The translations under genes were made by a program, and so were the position numbers. The notes under the pieces are model-generated. The model was not told the origin of the DNA. It saw only the letters and a program-made list of their open reading frames with translations, and did no database searches. 64,000 nt of DNA, taken from assembly GCF_001839655.2 (NCBI RefSeq), contig NZ_CP056087.1, forward strand, positions 4,650,001 through 4,714,000. Reading direction: 5' to 3'. Source of the DNA: Pseudomonas argentinensis. GTDB lineage: Bacteria; Pseudomonadota; Gammaproteobacteria; Pseudomonadales; Pseudomonadaceae. Position 1 is the stretch's first letter. Every line of letters begins with the position of its first letter. Below, piece by piece: positions 56,552-64,000 of this stretch.

Positions 56552-57169
56552 TCATTTTGGCTGAACTTTCCCCCCTGCCCCGACCATCCGCGGGATTCTG
56601 CGCATAAGCGCAGGGATACGCAGCAATAGAAGCACGGCGCCGACACCTGCATAGATAGCCCATTCCTTCAGATCCGCCCGGACGATCCACAGCATATGCA
56701 GCAATCCCAGCGGCAGGACCAGGTAGATAAGGCGATGCAGCTTCTTCCAGGATTTGCCCAGGCGGCGCTGGCTGTAGCGATTGGAGGTCACGGCCAGCAG
56801 CAGCAAGCCGAACAGCGCGATGGCACCAACGATAATGTACGGGCGCTTGCGCAGCTCGACGGCCAGCTGTGACCACTCCAGCCCTAGAATGAATACTCCA
56901 TAAGCGGCCAGGTGCAGAAACCCGTAGGCAAAACACCACAGGCCGAGCTGGCGGCGCACCGCCATCCAGCCCGACCAACCGCTGAGCTTCTGCAAAGGGG
57001 TCATGCTCAGGGTGATCAGCAGGAGGATGAGCGCGCCCAGCCCCAGCCGCTCGACCAAAACCTTGCCGGGATCCGGCCCCAGCGCGAAGGACCAGGCCTG
57101 GTACAGCCAGTACAACGGCCATACCGCGACAAGCACGAAAACGCCAAGACGCCAGAACGGATGCCGCAT
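56552..57169 (-). CDS. msrQ: MsrQ, haem-binding membrane subunit of MsrPQ
   Basis: 205 residues from ATG 57167-57169, which shares a base with the msrP stop (TGATG). Six membrane segments of the ferric-reductase-like domain carry haem-ligand His residues ([32 protein letters not shown]). MsrQ passes quinol or flavin-derived electrons to periplasmic MsrP for repair of oxidised methionine. Its 3' end is next to the rRNA promoters. Confidence 0.95.
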   Translation of the reverse strand: MRHPFWRLGVFVLVAVWPLYWLYQAWSFALGPDPGKVLVERLGLGALILLLITLSMTPLQKLSGWSGWMAVRRQLGLWCFAYGFLHLAAYGVFILGLEWSQLAVELRKRPYIIVGAIALFGLLLLAVTSNRYSQRRLGKSWKKLHRLIYLVLPLGLLHMLWIVRADLKEWAIYAGVGAVLLLLRIPALMRRIPRMVGAGGKVQPK

Positions 57170-58182
57170 CAATAGTTCTTCCGCAGATCGAGGTTGCTAT
57201 AAAGGCTGGCGACCTCATCGGCGTAGCCGTTGAACATCTGGGTCTCGCGCACGTTGGGGCTGAACAGCCCGCTGGGCAGACGCCGTTCGCGCGCCTGGCT
57301 CCAGCGGGGGTGGTCGACGGTCGGGTTCACGTTGGCATAGAAGCCGTACTCCTGCGCGGCGATGTTCTGCCAGGTCGTTTGCGGTTGCTCACTCACCAGA
57401 CTGATGCGCACGATCGACTTGATGCTCTTGAAGCCATATTTCCAGGGCACCACCAGTCGCAATGGCGCGCCATTCTGATTGGGCAGTTCACGGCCATACA
57501 TACCGACGGCCAGAATGGCCAATGGATGCATGGCTTCATCCAGACGCAGCCCCTCTACATAAGGCCAGTCGATCAGGCCGAAGCTGGAGCGCTGACCTGG
57601 CATGCTCTCGGGATCCTTGAGGGTTTCGAAACGGATGTACTTGGCCGCCGAAGTCGGCTCCACCTTATTGAGCAGGGCCGAGATGGGAAAACCGATCCAT
57701 GGGATCACCATCGACCAGGCCTCGACACAGCGCAACCGGTAGATGCGTTCTTCCAACTGGTAGGGCTTGAGGAAATCTTCCAGGGCGTAGCGGCCCGGCT
57801 TGCCGACTTCACCGTCGATCACCACCGACCAGGGCTCGGTCTTCAGGCTGCCTGCGTTCGCGGCGGGATCGGATTTGTCGGCGCCGAACTCATAGAAGTT
57901 GTTGTAGTGGGTGGCGTCGTGGAAGGGCGTGATCGCCTCGTCCTTGACGGTGACCGCATTCCATTGGGTATCCGCGATGCGTTGGGCCAACCAGGCCGGT
58001 GCCTTGCTGGGTTCGACGTCGGCATAGCGCTCGCCCGCGGCAGATTGCGCCCAGGCTGGCACGCTGCTCAGTGCCACCCCGGCTGCGGCAGCCGACATGA
58101 AGGTGCGGCGGGAGAGATAGATGGATTCGGGGGTAACATCCGATTCGTTGCATTCGGACGACTGACGCAGCTTGATCAGCAT
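57169..58182 (-). CDS. msrP: MsrP, periplasmic methionine sulfoxide reductase catalytic subunit
   Basis: 337 residues. Tat signal [15 protein letters not shown] (24-38). Sulfite-oxidase-fold molybdopterin protein with the Mo-ligand C152 in [34 protein letters not shown] is a conserved molybdopterin-site block. It reduces both stereoisomers of methionine sulfoxide in periplasmic proteins, for example after hypochlorous acid stress. Operon with msrQ. Confidence 0.95.
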   Translation of the reverse strand: MLIKLRQSSECNESDVTPESIYLSRRTFMSAAAAGVALSSVPAWAQSAAGERYADVEPSKAPAWLAQRIADTQWNAVTVKDEAITPFHDATHYNNFYEFGADKSDPAANAGSLKTEPWSVVIDGEVGKPGRYALEDFLKPYQLEERIYRLRCVEAWSMVIPWIGFPISALLNKVEPTSAAKYIRFETLKDPESMPGQRSSFGLIDWPYVEGLRLDEAMHPLAILAVGMYGRELPNQNGAPLRLVVPWKYGFKSIKSIVRISLVSEQPQTTWQNIAAQEYGFYANVNPTVDHPRWSQARERRLPSGLFSPNVRETQMFNGYADEVASLYSNLDLRKNY

Positions 58183-58244
58183 GGTGACTCCGCAGTATCG
58201 GGACAGGCCTGCCCAATAGACTACGGAGTCTGCAGGAAATTACA

Positions 58245-59060
58245 TCACTCCACTGGCTTGCGACGACGCAGGCGCAGCAGATATTGAATCGGGCCGGAAG
58301 CGGCATAGGCCAGGAAAATCAACAGCAGGATGCGCGGCGGATCGCTGAACACCACGGCGAACACCAGCACCACCGCCAGAATCGCCACGAAGGGCACACG
58401 GCCTTTCAGATCCAGGTTCTTGAAGCTGTTGTACTTGATGTTGCTGACCATCAGCATGCCGGCAGCAGCCACCAGGACGGCGACCACGAACGACATGTTC
58501 GAGCCCTGGATACCGAAGTCGCTGAAGGCCCATACGGTACCGGCCACCACGCCAGCAGCTGCCGGGCTGGCCAGGCCGATGAAGTAGCGCTTGTCGACGC
58601 TGCCGATCTGGGTATTGAAGCGCGCCAGGCGCAATGCAGCGCCCGCTACATAGATGAAGGCGACCATCCAGCCGACCTTGCCCATGCTGCCCAGTGCCCA
58701 CTCGAACGCCAGGAGCGCCGGCGCCACGCCGAAGGCGACCATGTCGGACAGCGAGTCGTACTCGGCGCCAAAGGCGCTCTGGGTGTTGGTCAGGCGTGCA
58801 ACGCGCCCATCCAGGCCGTCCAGCACCATGGCCACGAACACCGTGGCAGCCGCCACGTAGAAGTTGCCGTTCATGGCATTGATGATGGAATAGAAGCCGG
58901 CGAACAGGTTCGCGGTGGTGAACAGATTGGGCAGCAGGTAGATGCCGCGATGGCGCACCTTGCGCCCCTCGTCGTCATGCCCTTCCTCAATATGCTCGTC
59001 GATGGGCAGTAAGCTGTCATCGTCCCGGGACGACTTGGGCTCTTGCGGACGCTCGCTCAT
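58245..59060 (-). CDS. pssA: CDP-diacylglycerol-serine O-phosphatidyltransferase
   Basis: 271 residues from ATG 59058-59060 with AAGGTG upstream; an earlier GTG three codons upstream is less likely. The CDP-alcohol phosphotransferase motif DG-x2-AR-x8-G-x3-D-x3-D is complete at residues 84-106. Six to eight membrane segments. It makes phosphatidylserine, the precursor of phosphatidylethanolamine. Gene order pssA next to ilvC is as remembered for P. aeruginosa. Confidence 0.94.
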   Translation of the reverse strand: MSERPQEPKSSRDDDSLLPIDEHIEEGHDDEGRKVRHRGIYLLPNLFTTANLFAGFYSIINAMNGNFYVAAATVFVAMVLDGLDGRVARLTNTQSAFGAEYDSLSDMVAFGVAPALLAFEWALGSMGKVGWMVAFIYVAGAALRLARFNTQIGSVDKRYFIGLASPAAAGVVAGTVWAFSDFGIQGSNMSFVVAVLVAAAGMLMVSNIKYNSFKNLDLKGRVPFVAILAVVLVFAVVFSDPPRILLLIFLAYAASGPIQYLLRLRRRKPVE

Positions 59061-59364
59061 GAACAACACCTTGCATCGGATTTGAATTTTCGACCGAGCC
59101 GCCGGAAAAGCGTTCGCCTTAACGGCGGCCTGGATACCCGGGCTTTATACCAGAAGCCCGCCGTCGGCTCTTCCAAAAGTACCTGCGCTCGGCGCTGCGG
59201 CACAAAAATCGGTTCGGCAAGCCGCTTGCAGCTAACGCGCTTTAGCGCGGCCCGAAGGGCGAGCGAAGCGGGTACTGCCCATTTACCGATCGCAAATTGA
59301 GCGCCCTTCCCGCCTTTTACCTTGCCTGACCTCGGCTCGGACTTTTCGTACAGCACCTGAAACG
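59061..59364. other. Intergenic region pssA-ilvC
   Basis: About 300 bp without a gene. It contains the pssA promoter region and, at 59220-59275, an inverted copy of a 55-bp module also found in the repeat at 46703-46757. No conserved frame is supported. Confidence 0.7.
59220..59275 (-). repeat. 55-bp repeat module, copy C (inverted)
   Basis: The reverse complement matches 46703-46757 at about 50 of 55 positions, including the palindrome GCTAA-AGCGCG-TTAGC and CCCGAAGGGCGAGCGAAGCG. The other parts of the repeat element (ends and GTACATGAGCA core) are absent here. Confidence 0.7.
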
Positions 59365-59392
59365 AAAAAACGCGGCCATGGCCGCGTTTTTT
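59365..59392. terminator. Rho-independent terminator after ilvC
   Basis: AAAAAACGCGGCC-AT-GGCCGCGTTTTTT, 17 bp beyond the ilvC stop. Symmetric, so bidirectional. Confidence 0.93.
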
Positions 59393-59408
59393 CAGAGATC
59401 GGATCGAC

Positions 59409-60470
<1,062 letters not shown>

Positions 60471-60502
60471 CTACGGGAGTTACCTTAAGTGATCCATACC
60501 AT

Positions 60503-60526
60503 TGCGTAAAATGATATATTCGCAAC
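60503..60526. promoter_or_regulatory. Probable IlvY operator
   Basis: TTGCG (60503-60507) and CGCAA (60522-60526) form an inverted repeat in the 127-bp divergent ilvC-ilvY region. IlvY of E. coli binds TTGC-type palindromes here and activates ilvC when acetolactate is bound. Confidence 0.6.
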
Positions 60527-60552
60527 ACAGCATGCCAATTTATGAAATATAA

Positions 60553-61431
60553 ATGGACAGCCACGCCCTCAGCCTCTTTCTCTCCCTCGCCGACAACCTG
60601 CATTTCGGCAAGACCAGTCGCGAGCAGCACGTCAGCCCATCCGCGCTGAGCCGCAGCATCAAGCAACTCGAGGATGAAGTCGGTGCGCCACTGTTCGTGC
60701 GCGACAACCGCTCGGTGCGCCTGACCCGCGAGGGTCAACGGTTTCGCGAATACGCCAGCGACGTCATGAACGGCTGGCAGGCCATCCGCCAAACCTTCAA
60801 GCAGGATCAACTGATTCTGCACGGTGAGCTGTCGCTGTACTGCTCGGTGACGGCGAGCTACAGCTTTCTGTACGAGATACTCAGCAGTTTCCGCCAGGAC
60901 TACCCGCGCATCGAAATGAAGCTGCACACCGGCGACCCGGCCAAGGCCGTGGAGCGGGTGCAGCAGGGATTGGAAGACCTGGCCATTGGCGCCCGCCCGG
61001 ACAGCCTGCCAGCCGGCGTCGAATTCCAGTCGATCACCCGCTCGGCGCTGCGCTTTATCGGCCCGCAATCGCCGCAGTTGCTCGGCGAGGAACAGCTGAA
61101 GAATCCCGGCGCCGACACTTGGCAGGACGTCCCGCTGATTCTCTCCGAAGAAGGCCTGGCGCGCACCCGCACCGACCGCTGGCTGAAGCACCACAACATC
61201 AAGCCGCGCATCTACGCCCAGGTCAGTGGCAACGAGGCCATCGTCAGCATGGTCAGCCTCGGCTTCGGCATCGGCGTGGTGCCGCAGATCGTGCTGGACA
61301 ACAGCCTGCTGGCCGCACGCATCCGCCTCTACGACATCCAGCCGCCGCTGACCGACTACGACATTGGCCTGTTCGCCCTGCACAAGCGCCTCAAGGACCC
61401 GCTGATCGCCGCCTTCTGGAACCGCCAGTAA
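60553..61431 (+). CDS. ilvY: LysR-family activator IlvY
   Basis: 292 residues. HTH: SLFLSLADNLHFGKTSREQHVSPSALSRSIKQLEDEVG. Effector part includes LSLYCSVTASYSFLYEILSSF and MVSLGFGIGVVPQIVLDNSL, typical of IlvY. It is divergent from ilvC and should activate it in response to its substrates. It lies between ilvC and ilvHI, which I recall as contiguous in P. aeruginosa, so it is an insertion or a lost gene there. Confidence 0.93.
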   Translation: MDSHALSLFLSLADNLHFGKTSREQHVSPSALSRSIKQLEDEVGAPLFVRDNRSVRLTREGQRFREYASDVMNGWQAIRQTFKQDQLILHGELSLYCSVTASYSFLYEILSSFRQDYPRIEMKLHTGDPAKAVERVQQGLEDLAIGARPDSLPAGVEFQSITRSALRFIGPQSPQLLGEEQLKNPGADTWQDVPLILSEEGLARTRTDRWLKHHNIKPRIYAQVSGNEAIVSMVSLGFGIGVVPQIVLDNSLLAARIRLYDIQPPLTDYDIGLFALHKRLKDPLIAAFWNRQ

Positions 61432-61439
61432 CAGGCATG

Positions 61440-61464
61440 AAAAACCCCGCACTTGGCGGGGTTC
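61440..61464. terminator. Terminator between ilvY and ilvH
   Basis: AAAACCCCGC-ACTTG-GCGGGGTT hairpin immediately after ilvY, facing the ilvH stop at 61483. Confidence 0.85.
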
Positions 61465-61482
61465 TCTATTTCAGCCCTGCGA

Positions 61483-61974
61483 TCAGATGCTCAGCACCTT
61501 GTCGCCGCGAGCGATACCGGTGACACCGCTGCGTACGGTCTCCAGGATCAGCGCGGTGCCGATGGCCTGAATGAAGCTGTCCAGCTTGTCGCTGGTACCG
61601 GCCAGCTGGATGGTGTACACGCTCGGCGTCACATCGACGATCTGCCCACGGAAGATGTCGGTGGTGCGCTTGACCTCGGCACGCTGGGCACCGGTGGCCT
61701 TGACCTTGACCAGCATCAGCTCGCGCTCGATGTGGGCGTTCTCCGAGAGGTCCACCAGCTTGACCACCTCGATCAGCTTGTTGAGGTTCTTGGTGATCTG
61801 CTCGATGGTGTCGTCATGACCGATGGTGGTCAGCGTCAGACGCGACAGGGTCGGGTCTTCGGTCGGCGCCACGGTCAGGCTTTCGATGTTGTAGTTGCGC
61901 TGAGAGAACAGGCCGACCACACGCGACAGGGCTCCCGGTTCGTTTTCCAGCAGCAGGGAAATGATATGACGCAT
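61483..61974 (-). CDS. ilvH: Acetolactate synthase small subunit
   Basis: 163 residues. N-terminal ACT domain: MRHIISLLLENEPGALSRVVGLFSQRNYNIESLTV (feedback valine site) in parts; C-terminal domain with YTIQLAGTSDKLDSFIQA. It activates IlvI and confers valine sensitivity. Separated from ilvI by one base (TGA C ATG). Confidence 0.97.
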   Translation of the reverse strand: MRHIISLLLENEPGALSRVVGLFSQRNYNIESLTVAPTEDPTLSRLTLTTIGHDDTIEQITKNLNKLIEVVKLVDLSENAHIERELMLVKVKATGAQRAEVKRTTDIFRGQIVDVTPSVYTIQLAGTSDKLDSFIQAIGTALILETVRSGVTGIARGDKVLSI

Positions 61975-61975
61975 G

Positions 61976-63706
61976 TCAGGTACGCTCCGTCTTGCTCAGC
62001 CACATGTCGCGCATCGCGCCACCCCGAATCTGCATTGGGTAGACGTGCTCGCTGGTATCCACGGCGATATCGAGGAACACCAGACGGTCCTTGATCGCGA
62101 ACGCCTCTTCCATCTTCGCCTTGAGGTCCTTGAGGTCGGTGATGCGCATGCCCACGTGCCCGTAGGACTCGGCCAGCTTGACGAAATCGGGCAGCGATTC
62201 CATGTAGGAGTGCGAGTATCGGCTGCTGTACTGCATGTCCTGCCACTGGCGAACCATGCCCAGCGCGCCATTGTTGAGGTTGATGATCTTCACCGGCAGG
62301 TCGTACTGCAGGCAGGTCGACAGCTCCTGGATGTTCATCTGGATGCTGCCTTCGCCGGTCACGCAGGCGACATCGGCGTCCGGGAAGTTCAGCTTGACGC
62401 CCATGGCGGCCGGGAAGCCGAAGCCCATGGTGCCCAGGCCACCGGAGTTGATCCAGCGGTTGGGCTTGTTGAAGCGATAGTACTGGGCCGCGAACATCTG
62501 GTGCTGACCCACGTCGGAGCTGACGTAGGCCTCGCCCCTGGTGACTTCGCACAGCGTCTCGATCACGGTCTGCGGCTTGATGATCGAACCGTCGCCCTCG
62601 TTATAGGGGAACAGGCGACCATTGCCGCGCCACTCGTCGATCTGCTTCCACCAGGTGGTTTGGGAATCCTTGTCCGGCGCCTGCTCGATTTCCTTGAGGG
62701 CGGCGACCATCTCGGTCAGCACGCTGTCCACCGGGCCGACGATAGGAATGTCGGCCTTGACGGTCTTGGAGATCGACGCCGGGTCGATGTCGATATGGAT
62801 GATCTTGGCGTTCGGGCAGAACTTGGCAGCGGTCTCGCCATTGATGACCCGGTCATCGAAGCGCGCACCAACGGCGAGGATCACGTCGGCGTGGTGCATC
62901 GCCAGGTTGGCAGTGTAGCTGCCGTGCATGCCGAGCATGCCGACGAACTGACGGTCGCCGCCCGGGTAGGCGCCCAGACCCATCAGGGTATTGGTGACCG
63001 GCACGTTCAGGGCGCGGGCCAGCTCGGTCAGTTGCGCCGAAGCGCCGCCGAGGATCACGCCGCCACCGGAATAGATGATCGGCCGCTTGGCTGCAACGAG
63101 CATTTCCGCCGCCTTGCGAATCTGCCCCGAGTGCCCACGGGCAGCCGGGCTGTAGGAGCGCAGCTTGACCTTCTTCGGGTAGCTGTATTCGAACTTCTGG
63201 GTCGGATCGCCCATGTCCTTGGGGATATCGACGACCACCGGGCCCGGACGCCCCGATTCGGCCAGGTAGAAGGCCTTCTTGATCACTTCGGGGATTTCCG
63301 AAGGATGCTTGATGATGAAGCTGTGCTTCACGATCGGACGGGAGATGCCGACCATGTCGACTTCCTGGAAGGCATCGGTGCCGACCACGGTGCTGGCCAC
63401 CTGACCGGAGATGATCACCATCGGGATCGAATCCATGTAGGCGGTGGCGATGCCGGTCACGGCGTTGGTCGCGCCCGGGCCGGAGGTCACCAGCACCACG
63501 CCGGCCTTGCCGGTGGCACGGGCATAGCCGTCCGCCATGTGGGTGGCCGCCTGCTCGTGACGAACCAGGATATGGGTCACTTCCGGCTCTTTGAACAGGG
63601 CATCATAGATGTGCAGGAGGGCACCACCCGGATACCCATAGATGTACTTAACGCCTTCGTCACGCAACGAGCGGACGACCATTTCAGCGCCGGATAAAAG
63701 CTCCAC
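61976..63706 (-). CDS. ilvI: Acetolactate synthase large subunit
   Basis: 576 residues from GTG 63704-63706 ([14 protein letters not shown]), with AGAGGTG just upstream; the frame is open 72 codons further but family starts match here. ThDP glutamate in [21 protein letters not shown]; ThDP/Mg2+ motif near [29 protein letters not shown] in parts. It makes acetolactate and acetohydroxybutyrate, with IlvH as regulatory subunit. Confidence 0.97.
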   Translation of the reverse strand: MELLSGAEMVVRSLRDEGVKYIYGYPGGALLHIYDALFKEPEVTHILVRHEQAATHMADGYARATGKAGVVLVTSGPGATNAVTGIATAYMDSIPMVIISGQVASTVVGTDAFQEVDMVGISRPIVKHSFIIKHPSEIPEVIKKAFYLAESGRPGPVVVDIPKDMGDPTQKFEYSYPKKVKLRSYSPAARGHSGQIRKAAEMLVAAKRPIIYSGGGVILGGASAQLTELARALNVPVTNTLMGLGAYPGGDRQFVGMLGMHGSYTANLAMHHADVILAVGARFDDRVINGETAAKFCPNAKIIHIDIDPASISKTVKADIPIVGPVDSVLTEMVAALKEIEQAPDKDSQTTWWKQIDEWRGNGRLFPYNEGDGSIIKPQTVIETLCEVTRGEAYVSSDVGQHQMFAAQYYRFNKPNRWINSGGLGTMGFGFPAAMGVKLNFPDADVACVTGEGSIQMNIQELSTCLQYDLPVKIINLNNGALGMVRQWQDMQYSSRYSHSYMESLPDFVKLAESYGHVGMRITDLKDLKAKMEEAFAIKDRLVFLDIAVDTSEHVYPMQIRGGAMRDMWLSKTERT

Positions 63707-64000
63707 GTTGTTCACCTCTATTACGCCAGAAAACCGCCCTTTTGCAGGGCCGGCCCGAGTAGGTTTACTGCCAGCAGAGCATGAGCGACTGTGGTCGCCG
63801 ACTACGTCAGCTACAACTGAGCAAGTACTGGGACTGCCCCAGATCTGTTGCGGGGCTTTCCCACCCAGCGCGAGGTAACGCGTTGCGGGTGTAACGAAAG
63901 GTCGGCGCGGGTAGCGCCTCATGTCTACTGAGCTGAAGCCAGCTTGCGGCTGGCCCCACTACAGCGAGCAACCGATTGTTGATATTCGCTGGCGGCAAGT
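63707..64000. other. Leader and upstream region of ilvIH
   Basis: 294 bp to the window edge. On the minus strand it holds an imperfect hairpin GCCCCGCAACAG-ATCTGGGGC (about 63835-63857) and a smaller GCCAGC/GCTGGC stem near 63945. It may be a 5' leader with regulatory structure. No leader peptide rich in branched-chain residues was found. Confidence 0.45.

Noticed and set aside
59043..59300. Small plus-strand protein (85 codons) between pssA and ilvC
   Set aside because: No ribosome-binding site, crosses the inverted repeat module, and no recognisable domain.

Overview
The window is a high-GC gammaproteobacterial chromosome segment and almost certainly comes from a Pseudomonas (sensu lato). 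The evidence is the 16S/23S/5S operon with an Ile-Ala spacer, a TtgABC/MexAB-OprM-type efflux operon with a TtgR-type repressor and operator, a pseudomonad MksFEB condensin operon, and the msrQ-msrP-pssA-ilvC-ilvHI order that I remember from P. aeruginosa. No species can be named from the sequence alone.

Layout. 0-2.1 kb: the 3' end of a cupin gene, then tRNA-Met with promoter and terminator, then what looks like the remains of an integrated element (PIN-toxin/ribbon-helix-helix antitoxin pair and a 5'-truncated but catalytically intact tyrosine integrase). 2.1-9.5 kb: a regulator cluster with a small membrane protein, a large reg_prop sensor kinase and its LuxR-type response regulator, an AraC protein, a winged-helix/NB-ARC regulator split into two overlapping frames behind a probable Fur box, and a GlxA-type regulator. 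9.6-17 kb: a mostly minus-strand accessory metabolic cluster (LysR, isochorismatase-like hydrolase, MFS exporter, Tat-exported amidohydrolase, alpha/beta hydrolase, antibiotic-biosynthesis-monooxygenase-like membrane protein). 17-19 kb: small envelope proteins and a DedA protein. 19-25.7 kb: ttgABC efflux operon and divergent ttgR. 25.7-34.4 kb: housekeeping and small genes (two EamA transporters, LEA-2 lipoprotein, YihY, RidA, PhnA, a siderophore-binding lipoprotein, beta carbonic anhydrase, RimI, and a candidate HolD/psi). 34.5-38.8 kb: a MITE-like palindrome, then a LysR/AtuA/AtuA-related/CitMHS catabolic cluster. 38.9-41.4 kb: carboxy(nor)spermidine dehydrogenase and decarboxylase. 41.7-46.5 kb: MksF-MksE-MksB. 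46.8-50.4 kb: two PqiA/LetA half-proteins and a six-MCE-domain protein. 50.7-56.5 kb: a minus-strand rRNA operon (16S, tRNA-Ile, tRNA-Ala, 23S, 5S) with four tandem promoters and a decayed tRNA-Ile copy in the spacer. 56.5-64 kb: MsrQ/MsrP, PssA, IlvC, a divergent IlvY, and IlvHI.

Functional themes. The efflux operon, the methionine sulfoxide repair pair and the LetA/LetB-like lipid transport system all serve envelope maintenance. The ilv genes supply branched-chain amino acids, and IlvY between ilvC and ilvIH suggests substrate-responsive control of ilvC. The intergenic DNA is rich in small repeats: a 193-bp TA-flanked palindrome, at least two copies of a structured dispersed element sharing a detachable 55-bp module with a third locus, and several GTAGGGTGGAC-type palindromes. 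No CRISPR array, phage structural module or classical anti-phage island is visible. The least explained items are the dispersed structured element, the palindrome that supplies a gene's stop codon, the split AtuA/citrate-transporter operon, and the long inverted repeat ahead of the siderophore-binding protein.
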